Notes under the pieces: generated by a model
Seen by the model: the letters and a program-made list of their open reading frames with translations, nothing else
Database searches by the model: none
What the model was told of the DNA's origin: nothing
From: Ottelia alismoides
Taxonomy: Eukaryota; Streptophyta; Magnoliopsida; Alismatales; Hydrocharitaceae
DNA length: 64,000 nt
Direction: 5' to 3'
Assembly (NCBI GenBank): GCA_037367405.1
Contig: JAZKJV010002612.1
Coordinates: 62,001 to 126,000, forward strand
Part shown: positions 36,049 through 47,760 of the stretch, one piece after another
Position numbering within the stretch: position 1 is the first letter of the stretch
How the letters are laid out: each line of letters begins with the position of its first letter
Program-made: the position numbers and the translations under genes

Positions 36049-36919
36049 CCTGGGGCACTCAGGGACCCAAATGTTAGAAAAACTACTTCCGAGGACTATT
36101 TGGTAACAGGTACCAAAAGTCCAGGGGGTAGTTTGCAAATAACCCAATAAAAAGCGCACATGCACGACTAAAATACGCACAGGGGTATAAATGCAATATC
36201 TCAAAAGTTTTCATTCATTACTTAACAACTCAGAACTACAGGGCATAGAACGCAAAAAACCCAGAAAATCACGTGTCGACGCACGTGTCACATAACACAC
36301 AGGGGAATATATGTGAAGAAAATAAAGATCAGGGTCCTCTATGCAAATATCCCAAAAACTAAACAACTACTATAAATATTTACAAGGCTAAATACTAAAT
36401 AAAGTAAACGAGGGGGCCTAAGGGTAATTTACCCTTTATTAATGCGGGCCGCAGGATGGACGCCACGTGGTGCATCGGACGGTGAAGAACGGCGGGCGCT
36501 CCAAGGATGGGGTCCTCGCAGCGATCGAACGGTCGAGGGTACGCCACGTGGGGGATCGAACGGGTGAGGCTCTCGGTGGCTAAACCTCGTGCAACGGACG
36601 GTCCAGATCGCCTCTCCAAGATCTGACGGTGGCTGGGTCTCCTCAAGTGGACGGTCGAGATGCAAACTGGAGGTCGAGGACGATCGGACGGTCGGGGAAG
36701 ATGCTGGAAGAACAGTTGGCCGGCGAGTTTCTCCGGCCTCATGCGTGCGCTGGGATCCTCCCCTGCTGCTCCAGAAGATTGGAGAAGCTCCGCTATGATG
36801 CTCCGCAGCTGATGGTGGGTTCCGATGATCCAGCCGAGCACTGGAGGGCTCCGGCGAGGTCGGCGGAGGGAGAGCTCCTGGACCTAATGGTCAAAGCCCT
36901 CAGATGGGCTTGGATGTAC

Positions 36920-37230
36920 CTGCAAGATAGACCAGAAGACTCGCGGGTCAAGGGCAAACTGCCTCGACCTGGTTAGGCGGGGTGAAGGTGATCGGAGGGT
37001 CGAGATGGGCGAGCTCCGGCGAAGGTGGGGACGGAGGAGCTCGAACCCCAGCTCCTGTGCGAGCTGGGTTGGATGGAGGTGTGGAGAACGTGCGCGGGAG
37101 GAAGGCGGAGGCTATGGTGGATTCCGATGATCGAAGCGAAGTGCGAGGTGGTCGGAATCAGCGAAAGACAGCGACGACGAAATTTGGGGGAAATTGGAAA
37201 TTAGCGAAAAGGAAAGAACTAAAGGGCTAC
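36920..37230 (-). other. Predicted intron inside solo LTR F
   Basis: On the minus strand: donor CCCAG|GTAGCC, acceptor ctatcttgcag|gt. The acceptor hairpin at 36946-36969 reads GGTCGAGG...CCTTGACC on the minus strand. One pair is G-U, which pairs only in the sense RNA. Confidence 0.45.
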
Positions 37231-38513
37231 CTGGGTGGACGATGAGACTGTGGACGAGCAGGCGATGCTCTGGGTCATATCCTCGAGGAGCGTCTCCCTC
37301 CGAGGCTCGAGCTCCGGCTCTGGGCGGAGCACGGCGGTGCTTGATCGTCGGATCAGTGGTCTCGCACTCCCTCCTCGCTGCAACACCACGGGGGAGAAGC
37401 TGTCACTCTCGCCAATACGATGGAGCTCACTGAGGGGTGGAACGAGTGGCCAAAGATGAGAAAATAGGTGGCAGAGCTCAGCTTATGTATGAGTACGGGT
37501 CCGGCTAGGGCTGGTCGGGTAGGGCAATAGAATGCGCGGATCCCGAGGCAAAGGCTCCGGCGAGGGTGTCAGATGCAAGGAGAAGAAGTAGGACACGGGG
37601 TTTGCAGAGATGGCGAGTGGATCGAGCGCGGAAAAAGAGGAGAAGCCGGGTCGGGCGCGAGATCCGCTGGAGAAGAAGGTCCGCGGAGGGAGTTGACCGG
37701 AGGTCAACATCTCCGTGGACCAATGAGAAGCTACCACGTGGTAATGATTTGAAAAATCATTTGAAAATACCAAATGGCCGAATTATTAAAAAGTCAAAAC
37801 ATGAAATATTTTTGTTTTATTTTTTTTCTATTTTTTAGTGATTTTTAATTAATTTTTCAAAGTAAAAATAGTGTATTCACATAGTAGGTCTATATATAGG
37901 TATATATACAATATATAGATTTTTAATTTTGATTTTAATTTGTTATTATTATACAATTTTATTCCCATTTTATATTTTATTTATTTACATCATATCATAT
38001 AGAATATTTATAAATTTTTAAAAATTAATTTTATTTATTTATAAGGCTAAATAAATAAAAGATGGTTGTTTTATCTACATGATGGCTATATACAAGAGTC
38101 ATGTTTTTGTTTTCTTTTTAATTTTCCTATTTTTATCTTGTTTTTATCTTTATAAATATATACAAATATTTACAAGCCAATTTGAGTCTATTTTTGTGAG
38201 GAAAATACCTTTATTTATTTACATGAATATTTACACACATGAGCCCCTATCTCCCTCTACTTTGGTTTTTTATGCGGTCAGGCCCATGCTGAGCCCTCCC
38301 TTGGGTTAGGTTGCTCAATATTTATTCTAAATATTTCCCTCTTTTTCTTTTTACTCTTTATTCTTTTATTTTGCACAAAAACATGCTAATTATTAAACTT
38401 TATACAATGCATGCTTTTGATAATTATTTGTATTTACATGAATATACATGTATTTTGCAAAGGTTTTTGTAGCTAAAATATAAGAATAAAGAGTGATGAA
38501 TGGGTATTCATCA

Positions 38514-38518
38514 CTTGA
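38514..38518 (+). repeat. Target duplication CTTGA, right copy (solo LTR F)
   Basis: Matches 35003-35007. Confidence 0.9.
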
Positions 38519-39827
38519 CTGAATTTGTAGGTTTGATATATACTTTTGGAAAGTATATGATCAAGATCTAGGTATGATATATGCTTTTGGAAAGTATATG
38601 ATACCGACTCCCAATGATCGAATGAGAAACTTGCTGATAAAACCATGAAGTAGACAATATAAAGTTGATCCAATACTTCGGGTTTATTTGAGTCTTCCAG
38701 TATGCAGGATGTACAGGTATTGGGAATACCTGAGGGTGATGTGATCATAAACAATTGTATAACCATGACGCTTCCATTCCTAGGGAGTGATGAAACGGGT
38801 CTGGATTTTAGTGACTCCTCTCGGTAGAGAAGTAATCTGATCTTAGTCAAAATGTTGGACATTGATCTGAATATGATTCAGATGCAATGAGAAGATTAGA
38901 TTTGCGATCTTGATTTAATCAAGCATCTATGGGAGGCCTGCGATCTGGATTTGAGATATGATCTCAATATCCAAGTCACTATACGTGGAACAATACAATC
39001 GCCATGTCCTTATCTCCAAGTATTCGCGGAGAAAGCGCATTGTCCTTGAAAGGGTTCAGGATAATTCCATTGTTGATAATATGTATCCGAACATTGAGAA
39101 AATGGATAATGAAATGTGATTTAATTATCATGAATAATATGAATTTGATTCATATTATAAAGAGAATTATCTTAGATAATCAAATGTGATTTAATTATCA
39201 AAGATATAAATAATGTGAATGTGATTCATATTATTTGGGCACATGAGAATAGAGATCCAAGATGATTAAATGTGATTTATAATATATAAGAGAGAGCTAT
39301 TTGTTATTTACATTTGTTAATTAAATGCTAATGTGAATTGGATTCACATTGGACATTAAATTGAAATTGTAATTTACATTTTACTTTGAGTTGTGAATGT
39401 GATTCACTAATTTCCAATGGCATGATTGCAATGTTCACAAAATAATTTTGGATTATTTGTGTGAATAATTTACAACAAATAGTTGTTATAAATAATGGAG
39501 ATTTTCATAAGATATGAGATCTCATGAATAAGGAAGAGGAGTGCCTCCTTCCTATTAAGGAGGATGGACGGCCTCCTTGAATTGGATTCAAGGAGTGCCG
39601 CCACCCCCTATTTGGAAGGGAGGCATGCCTCCTTCCTAAATCTCCCATATTGATTTGTTTTAAATTAATTTATATATTGATGATTTATTCAATATATATT
39701 TAATTTATTTTAATTAATTGTTGTTGTGTTTTTGGCAACAAATCATGACCATTGAAAGAAACACAATCAATGAGAGCCATTGGATTTGTGTTGTCCTATA
39801 GATTGAGATCCATGGATCCCAAAATGT

Positions 39828-39836
39828 TATAAAAGG
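39828..39836 (+). promoter_or_regulatory. TATA box of copia 3' LTR
   Basis: TATAAAAGG, same context as 24548. Confidence 0.6.
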
Positions 39837-40424
39837 AGAGGCACCCCTTTTCTCTTCTTTACACAACAAGAGACAACAAATCTCTCTCCCTCTCTCTCTC
39901 TTTCTCTCTACACGCCCTCTCTCTATCTCTCTCATGTGGTCGTCCACCATGGATTCCTTAGAGAGGTTCTCCATCGCCGCAGCGTTGTCATTATGCTGCC
40001 TGATGGTTTGCTCGTGGAACTCCGTCTACTTCGGCGTGCCTTGCTCCTGAAGAAGACGTCGGATTTCGTGTGTCGAGATCAGGAGATCCGCCGCTTGGAT
40101 CATCAACATGGATTGCGAGAAGCACGCGGTTCATCCCCGCGCTCGCGAGCGTCTCCTCCGTCGGATCGGACTTGAGACAGGAGGTCTCTTCGTTTAGAGA
40201 CTCGATTGCAACCACGCTTCAAGAGGTAATCCCAATACTTGTTTGTGGTTTAGACGAAACGATCCGAGAAGTGTTCTTAGATCATATGGTTTCGTCACAT
40301 GAAAATTTTTATTTCCGCTGCATAGAACAACTAGTGCGACTAATCATTCTTCGTCATATTTGATACGATGCTCACGCTTCCGTGATGCGCTTGAGGATCT
40401 AACCATATCCTTCAATATATATAT

Positions 40425-40797
40425 ATAGGGAAAAGGGAGCCTACACCCATGTGTAGGTAACTTTCCTATACCCACCTCTTGTTCCTTCAATTTTTTATTT
40501 CTAAGATAATTCTTTGAGGAATTTAGATCACAATATATCACCATTCCGTCACTCAAATTTTAACTTATTTCGAGACTTCTAACTTATCCATCATGATAGT
40601 CAAAATTAACGGTCTGAGATTTGCTGAAATCGGCCCTTTCCGATGGAGATGTTAGGAATGTCTGTATTTGAAACACATATTTCATTTAATATTCTATGTA
40701 AATTCCCTAAAGATCCATTTCAAAAAAATCAAAAAAATAGGGAACAAGAGAAAGGTGTAGGAAAGTTATCTACACATGGGTGCAGGCTCCCTAATCC

Positions 40798-40803
<6 letters not shown>
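40425..40803. mobile_element. Palindromic element, copy f
   Basis: About 379 bp. Inverted ends of about 58 bp: gggagcctacacccatgtgt at the left, and gggagcctgcacccatgtgt when the right end is read in reverse. The arms contain a small hairpin GTGTAG/CTACAC. Flanked by TA on the left and TA then GT repeats on the right. The core is diverged but alignable (tcactcaaattt; attaacggtctgag). Confidence 0.75.
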
Positions 40804-40841
<38 letters not shown>

Positions 40842-40860
40842 TGCGCGCGCGCGTGGGGGG
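40804..40860. repeat. (TG)n(CG)n microsatellite
   Basis: Long TG run followed by gcgcgcgcg and a G run, between palindromic copies f and g. ORFs reading CVCVCV across it are artefacts. Confidence 0.9.
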
Positions 40861-40864
40861 GGGA

Positions 40865-41240
40865 ATGGGGCTGCCCCCTAGGGGTAGCCAACATGGCTGC
40901 CCCCACCCCATTTTTCGTAAAAAATTTTTATTTTTTTGAAAAAATAAACCATGTATATTCATCCCTATATCCCTCCTATATGACATTCGAATTTCATCAG
41001 AAACAGAGACTCCTACGGCATCCATCCATACGTCATTTTTTTAACGGTTGTAGGATTTTTTAAATCGACTCTGTCTAGATAGAGACCGTAGGAGTCTCTG
41101 TTTCTGACGAAATTCGAATGACATATAGGGAGGATATAGGTATGAATATACATGTCGATATTTTTCAAAAAAAATAAAAAAATTTTGTCAAAAAATGGGG
41201 CGGGGCAGCCATGTTGGCTGCCCCCAGGGGGCAGTCCCAT
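40865..41240. mobile_element. Palindromic element, copy g
   Basis: About 376 bp, the cleanest copy. The ends pair over about 48 bp and hold the small hairpin GCAGCC-ATGTT-GGCTGC. The core is itself inverted: gacattcgaatttcatcag and agactcctacgg at the left pair with gtaggagtctctgtttctg and attcgaatgac at the right. Confidence 0.85.
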
Positions 41241-41256
41241 CAACCCCTATATATAT

Positions 41257-41308
41257 AAGGTAAAATGGGGTTGCCCCCATGGGGGGAGCTAACTTGGCTC
41301 CCCCCGCC
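41257..41308. mobile_element. Palindromic element, copy h (cut by element B)
   Basis: aaggtaaaatggggttgccc to ggctccccccgcc is a left arm like that of copy a. It stops exactly at the LTR of B, so B inserted into it. The other half should lie beyond the window. Confidence 0.65.
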
Positions 41309-42530
41309 TGTTGATCCCAAAAATCGGCGGTCTAAATATGTCTCACACAAAGCGGAGACAAAGTCATTGTGGCGACCGCACGAATCTTGGAATTCAAATA
41401 ACAATTAACCCACAATAATCAAATAAGGCAATGAGAGTAAATGTGATGCTAAAATTTATTATAACTCTACATAAAAGATGTTATAGGAGCAAGTATGTAG
41501 AGGTCGAACATAGGAAGCAGACATGATAGATCAAGGCAGTAATGCTTAAAAATGAGTGTGATCAAATGTCTATAAATGCTATGTTTTTGTGGGTTTTTAA
41601 TTTTATATTTTCTTATTAATTTTTGATTTTATATTTTTATATTTTGATTTTTAATTTACTGATTTTGTAATTTTTTTATATTTTGTATTTTTCTATTTTC
41701 TTTTCCTTTAATAAATATATAATATATAAAAGGAATATATACACTAGAGATAAGAGAGAGATAAAAACAGGGGAAAATAATCAATATACAGGAAAGTGTT
41801 TTTGTGATTTTTATGTTTTTATAATGTTTTTGTGAATTTTCTATATTTTTCCTAATTTTATTTGTATTTTTAAAGATGAAAATACTGAAAACAATGAATA
41901 AAGGTTGTTAGTCGAAATTAAAATGGGGATGAAAAATATAAATCAAAGTCCAAAATTGCTCAATTTAATTTTAAATTAAAGATAATAGAACAGAGAAAAT
42001 TCAGAGATAAAACATTTTATTTTTAGGATTTTTGGGAAATTTTTAAGTTTTTTTGGAAGGTTTTTTGGGGTTTTATAATTTTTAGGAGTTTTCTTTTGTA
42101 TTTTTTTGTGATTTTTGGTTCGGAGCTAAAACACATAGATATACACGAAATATAATTTTTTTGGTATTTTTCAAAAAAGTTTTATAATTTTTATTATTTT
42201 CTAATGCAAACAATGCTGAAAATGCATGTTTTTGAATTTTTATAAATAATAAGATGCAACAAAAATGCAAATTAAAAATATGGCGTGAAAGCACAATGAA
42301 AAATAGGAGTGTATGCCTATTTCTTTGGTTTTTTTAGGATTTTACATATGCATGCAATAAATAGAGACAACAAAGAGAAATCACACTACTAGCGGGGGCT
42401 TTTCTGTAAATACTTGAAAGTTCGAGGGTCAACGTGCAAAGTTCCCACAAAAATTACAATTAATAAACAAAGTTTCTAGACAAATCACAAATAGCCTGAA
42501 ATGCAAGAGTTATGTCCGCAAAAACGCCAG

Positions 42531-42555
42531 AGACCACGTGACACGCACGTGGTCT
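42531..42555 (-). promoter_or_regulatory. G-box hairpin 1 in LTR B
   Basis: AGACCACGTG-ACACG-CACGTGGTCT, a perfect 10-bp stem. Confidence 0.5.
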
Positions 42556-42692
42556 GGCAAGGATTTAAACGCAACATAAGAAATTCCAGGGGCTAAGATG
42601 CAAAAATGCCAGAAATTTATAACTGCATGGAAATGTATCTACACTAATTCGAAATACCCAAAACCACAAGGGTGATGCTGCAAAATGACCAC

Positions 42693-42721
42693 GCACCTCA
42701 CGTGCGTGTGTCACGTGAGGT
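42693..42721 (-). promoter_or_regulatory. G-box hairpin 2 in LTR B
   Basis: CACCTCACGTG-CGTGTGT-CACGTGAGGTG, a perfect 11-bp stem. Confidence 0.5.
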
Positions 42722-43297
42722 GATGTGGCCAAGGACCTGTCAGCAATTATGCAAAGTTTAAGGGACTTACATGCAAATTATACAAAAATATTACACAACC
42801 AAAAAATTTGCCTAGACTGAACTGAAATACGAAAAGATGCGGGGGTTTGAGCATAAAATACCCCACACGCGTGGATTGGATGGCGGCAACTCCTTCACTT
42901 AACACGTGTCAACACGAGGGGCGGCGATACCCTTTCACTTCAGACAGCTACAATTAAATCCGAGATGAAGATCGGATGGCGTGAGAGGGCTCGGAATCCA
43001 ATGGCAGCTGCATCTTCTGGGGACACCTTCAAGATCCGATGGCGACGAGGGCCCTTCGACGAACTGGGAAGAACTCGCGGGGATGCGAGTTTCCCCAGCA
43101 TCAATCTCTCTCCTCCGTTGCCCAGTGAAGCTCCTAAATGGTGCCCAAGGTTCCTGCAAGTTTCCCCAAGGTGCTGGGGGTTTCAAAACGCTCCGGCGAA
43201 GCCCGGAGTGGCCACGCGAGCCCGACAAAGCTGTGAAGCTCCCAGAACCTCGACCGGCCTTCAAAATTCCCCCAGGTGCGCTATTCAACTCCTAAAC

Positions 43298-43544
43298 CTG
43301 CAAGGAAGAAGTGATAGGGTCGGGGGTAAATTGCCCCGACCCCGTAGGGAGGCGAAATGGGATGGGAGGCGATGAAAATGAGCTCGCCAGAACACGCTCC
43401 GGCGAGTGGTGAAGATGGTGAGTCGGCGGAAACAATCATGAAACGAAAGTCGAGGATAGATCCTAGGACTACGGGAAAGGAAAATGCAAAAGAAAAAAAC
43501 AAAGAAAAGCAGGACCTCAAAGGTTAAAAACCTGAGATGGGTAC
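43298..43544 (-). other. Predicted intron inside LTR B
   Basis: Minus strand: donor GTGAG|GTACCC, acceptor cttcttccttgcag|gt. 247 bp. The acceptor hairpin GGGTCGGGG/CCCCGACCC is at 43317-43342, with GGGG/CCCC where LTR A has GAGG/CCTC. Confidence 0.45.
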
Positions 43545-45136
43545 CTCACGGCTGAAGGCTGGAGATGGGGTTGGAGACACCTCCACAGCCTCCTAATCTT
43601 GCCGCAAGAGAGCTGAAGGACCTCCTGTCATGAGGTCCAGTCCAGAGCTCGCCAAAACGGGAGAAAAAACGGTCAAGAAGGGTTCAACAAAAGTAGGAAA
43701 AAGAAGTGGTTTTTGAAGAAGTGGTGAACGTGGCCCAAAGAACGAGGCGTATCTTTGCGAATCGATGATGCTCAGCCCAAGAGAACCCAGGGCGTGATTC
43801 CTTGATATATGGTGAACAAAAGTCGTGAAGGATCTATCACGAGAAGATGAAAGGATATGCCTCAAAAAAATCATGAACATGGGTTCGAAACTTAATTCTG
43901 ACAGGGCTACAGGAGTGGGTCAGAGAGTTGACTCGCCGATCAACTCTCCAGACCTCCTGGTTGGTCCACGTGGACCAATCAAGAAAACTCCTGGAAAAAA
44001 TCTTTGTAAATTCAATTAAAAATAGAAAATGAATTTAATAAATTTTATTATTAAATAAAAAATATTTATTATTTTATGATGTGTTTTATTATGATTTTTT
44101 TATTATTTATAAGTATAAAAATACAAGTTACCTTTTTAGGCTTATATAGGTATATACATCTATATATTTTAATATTTTATTTTTTTTATTTTGTGAATTT
44201 AATTTATTAATTTTGTTTATTATTTTATAAATTTATAAAACATTTTTATACACTTAAATATATTTTTATTTTATTTTTTTAAGTGTTTTGTATACTTAAT
44301 AAAATAGAAATAATAATCATATAGGTATATGCAAAGATATTAGACCTATGTGTTATATTCAGGCATTTTATTTTTGTATTCTCTTTAGGTTTTTATTCTG
44401 ATTTTAATGTACATATATATTATAAATAATATTTACAAAATTATAAAAATATAAAATTATAAAAATAATGAATAAAAAATAAAATGATTATTTTAATCTG
44501 TACAAGTACACTATCGGGGTCCAAAACTCAACTTTCAAACCGTAGCTCCGCAAAATGTGAGACCACCTTCATTAAATAGCTTATTGAAAATTATATACAA
44601 TTAAAGGTGATTTTGATGCATTTCAAGTTTTTATTTGGGAGATATAGGTCTGGGAAATTGGGATTCTGGAAATTTATTCAGATCATAACTTTTTATCTGT
44701 ACATTATTTTTGTATGAAATTAGTTTTGTATTTTTTATATATTTAATTATCTACAACTTTCATGCACAAAGTTTCTTTATTTGAGGTATAAAAAGTGGAA
44801 CTAAAAATAGGTCCCAAAATGAATATAGAATGAATTAAGCACAAGGGATTTTTATTGTATTTTGGCCCTTATCTCCCCCTACTTTATTCCTTGTCGACCT
44901 AGTCATCGAGATGCCTAGGTCTTGGGGTTTCGGGTCATAAAATATTTACAATATTTTATTCTTTTTCTTTTCTTTTCTTTATTCAATAATTTTGGCTTTA
45001 AAAACTGCATTTTATACAATATTTACACAATAGTGCATGGATGATAAAATGCATGAATTAACGCTATTTACATGCACTTACTAAGGTTTTTAAGGCCAAA
45101 ATGATAGAATAAGATTGATGAAACGTAGATTCATCA

Positions 45137-45150
45137 TCCCCCTATACTTG
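45137..45150 (-). promoter_or_regulatory. Polypurine tract of element B
   Basis: CAAGTATAGGGGGA on the minus strand, directly before the TG of the LTR. Same core as in element A. Confidence 0.8.
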
Positions 45151-45151
45151 C

Positions 45152-46200
45152 CTTTGCTAATCCCTAGCAAACAATTATGCAATAAGTGCAGAAAAGAAAA
45201 ACAAAGAAAAGGAAAAAAGAAAGTTAGATTAAGTTTAATTAGCAAACTTGTCTTCACAAAATCAGAGTTTGGAGCTTAAGCCGGACCTTCGGAATTTTAG
45301 TGCGGGCGGAACCTTAATGAGAACCGGATTTGAAATCCAACAGCCTTCGAGAATCCCAAAACTCTGCTCAAGTCTCCTCATTAGTCAGGTCAGAAATATT
45401 TCAACTCATACGCAAACCCTTACGACTATGAGTATGACTCGTACAACGTAAGTGATAGTGTCTCTCCCCTACTGAAATGACAAAGAGACTGGCTTCTCCA
45501 ATATGACAACCCAATGATTCCCCATATCCAACAACTCATTTCTCAAAGAGCATGGTATTCCCTTCTAAGTTCAAGTGGCAACCAGCTCAAGAAGAGGAGG
45601 TGAAAGAGAAGAATGGATGGTAGCCAGTGTAGCTACCTATCCTAGGATGCAAGATCAGTGTAGTCAAGTCATCCAGCTGCATGATCACATGATTTGACTT
45701 TGAAGCTCAAGCTTGTTTATTGACTATATGTATACTCTGGCAGGCATTTTTATTTTTGTACAAGCTTGTCCACTTTTTTTGGAGTTTTTTTTAATACTAC
45801 ATACAACATCATTTACATAGAGATTTTTTCATCTTGAGATAATAGGCTATCCCTCTTTTGAAGCTTTATCACAACCCACAATCTCTTGTCCTCAAAACTC
45901 ATCATCACTAGATGGGTTGGGGTGCACTTCCCTCCCTAGAGGAGGACAAGTGTTTCCACTTGTGTGCGTCTCATACCGGCAAATCCAACCCCCTCACCAC
46001 TCCAACTGAGATGAGCTATGTAAAGGTGCAGGTGTCCAAGTTAGGTCATTATCAACAAGAGTCGTGCATGTGCTCCGAAATACTCTACATAGGCTATCAA
46101 GAATCCATTGAACCAAGTCTCGTGCTCCTCAAAGAAATAAGTCAACTAGACCGGAAGTACCTGAATTCCAGCTCCTATAAGGTTCCTGTTAATTAGGTAG
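45152..46200 (-). other. Conserved 3' noncoding block (element B)
   Basis: On the minus strand matches the A and C blocks in order: gggagggaagtgc, gtgggttgtgataaagcttc, aaaagagggatag, actccaaaaaaagtgg, ttgaacttagaagggaatac. More diverged than A and C are from each other. Sense-strand ORFs are not conserved. Confidence 0.65.
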
Positions 46201-46259
46201 ATTTAAGGTCCAACCAAGCTCCAGTCTTTAGATTTTACTTAGACACGTTCAACTATCAA

Positions 46260-47020
46260 ACTCAATCCGAAAAATGTGAATGTTATGCAGAAAATATTTT
46301 TGTGATGTAATTTTCAAAGATTTTAAACTTTTTATGAGTTTTTTTTTGAAAAATTGATGCATATGCATTTTTTAGATTTTGCAAAAAGGGTTTTCAAATG
46401 TTTTTGGTATTTTAATTTTTGCAAATGTTTTTGGGATTTTCTAAAGGTACAAATATTTACACGGGGATGCATCTTATATTTACAAGAAGTGAATTTTAAG
46501 AATTTACAAAGATAAGTGATCAATTTTATAGGGATATATAATGAACTTTGGTGTGATGTATATACTCCTCAAACTTATTTGAAAAGGTTTTCCAAATAAT
46601 TTTGAAAACTATAGTTTAAAGTAATCTTGACAAACACTTTTACAAACATGTACACACATTATTTTGCAAAGGTTTTCCAAACAGTATATATAGATTTTTC
46701 AAATATTCTTGCAACCATTTTTCAAACCATTTGTAAATCGTTTTTCAAACTTTTTATTCCACACCAAGAAAATAAATTTTACAATCAAAATGATTTTACA
46801 AAGGTTGAAAACATGTAACAAAATATTTTCCAAATAGTTTTCAAAAGATGTTTCACAAAGATTTTCAAACTATTTTTCAAACATTTTGCAAAAAAATATT
46901 TTCACCTAATTTATTAATCAGTAAATACACAAAGAATTTGAGGAATAATCACATCTTTTTTATTAAGTATTTTTAATGAATTTTTATAAGTATAATTAGC
47001 CCTTTTTTATTACTAAAATA
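46260..47020 (-). other. AT-rich stretch with ttttcaaa/tttgcaaa repeats
   Basis: Noncoding counterpart of 17190-17600 in A and 61990-62900 in C. Confidence 0.55.
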
Positions 47021-47027
47021 TGAAAGT

Positions 47028-47670
47028 ACGAGTTATGGCTAAAGTATATACGTAGTATATACGACCTCCCTATACTTAGCTTGAGCTATGTCCTCATAGA
47101 TCGGAGAGAAAAGAGAAGACATAACTCGTAGTGAGTATAAAAAAGTCTAAGAATAAACGAATGAATGAATAAACGAATGAGAAGTTGACCGTCCCCCCTA
47201 TACTTAGGATCAAATAATCCTAAGTATAGCAGATTGTACACAAGGCAGGGAGGGTCAAGGGTGGGAATGAACATATCATACTCAGACTGTCTCCCCCTAT
47301 ACTTAGGGTAAGATACCCCTAAGTATAGATGAGAAGAGAAGACGGTGGAGAGGATCAAAGAATGGAAATACTCGGGTGCACACCCCCCATACTTAGGACA
47401 AAGTATGTCCTAAGTATAGAAGACTGACAAAAAAGAGCGACACCTTTTCGATAGACAAAGAAGATAGAAGAGGAAAAGAAGAAAAGAGGAAAAGAAAAAA
47501 AGAGATCTGAAAATGGATAAGGATAGATATGGATGTACGCATCACTCCCACTATACTTAGGGTAAAAGAAGCCCTAAGTATAGGAAAGAACATGAGTGAT
47601 AAAACGGAACGACGAATGAACACTCGGCTCGTCCACCCCCTATACTTAGGACAAAGTACATCCTACGCAA
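47028..47670 (-). repeat. Array of hairpins repeating the polypurine-tract core (element B)
   Basis: Hairpins at 47198-47229, 47297-47328, 47389-47417 and 47551-47583, plus a decayed one at 47641-47665. Each has CTAAGTATAG or a variant next to a G run on the minus strand. A composite unit at 47028-47132 has the outer pair acgagttatg/cataactcgt. Same design as A and C. Confidence 0.85.
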
Positions 47671-47760
47671 GGCAAACACGAGAATGGGTGGACGAACAAG
47701 ACGGGAGAGAGACGGAGGCACACAAAAGTGAATAGACAATGGAGATGGATATATAAATGG

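Larger units (their letters stand above)
35008..38513 (-). mobile_element. Solo LTR F (same family as element A)
   Basis: 3506 bp in reverse orientation. Read on the minus strand it begins TGATGAATACCCATTC and ends TTCGGTCCATCA, like LTR A. No internal region. The GC-rich part is at 36430-37720. Inserted in the copia 3' LTR with a CTTGA duplication. Confidence 0.9.
22479..40414 (+). mobile_element. Element E: decayed Ty1/copia retrotransposon with two nested solo LTRs
   Basis: LTRs start TGTTG and end CCTTCA. A 5-bp ATATA flanks both ends (22474-22478 and 40415-40419), although this lies in a TA microsatellite and is weak evidence by itself. It has an initiator tRNA-Met primer site and a copia polypurine tract. 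Coding remnants in copia order (integrase before reverse transcriptase) are riddled with stops. Solo LTRs D and F inserted later. The internal part without D is about 5.3 kb, a normal size for copia. Confidence 0.9.
34317..40414 (+). repeat. 3' LTR of copia element E, interrupted by solo LTR F
   Basis: Two parts, 34317-35007 and 38514-40414, read continuously against the 5' LTR at the junction agcttgactgaatt. TATA box TATAAAAGG at 39828-39836. Ends CCTTCA at 40414. Confidence 0.9.
41309..45136 (-). repeat. 3' LTR of element B
   Basis: 3828 bp. On the minus strand starts TGATGAATCTACG and ends GGGATCAACA. Same subfamily as solo LTR D. Confidence 0.85.

Noticed and set aside
40643..41063. ORFs reading CVCVCV or THTHTH
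   Set aside because: Translation of the TG/CG microsatellite and palindromic element.
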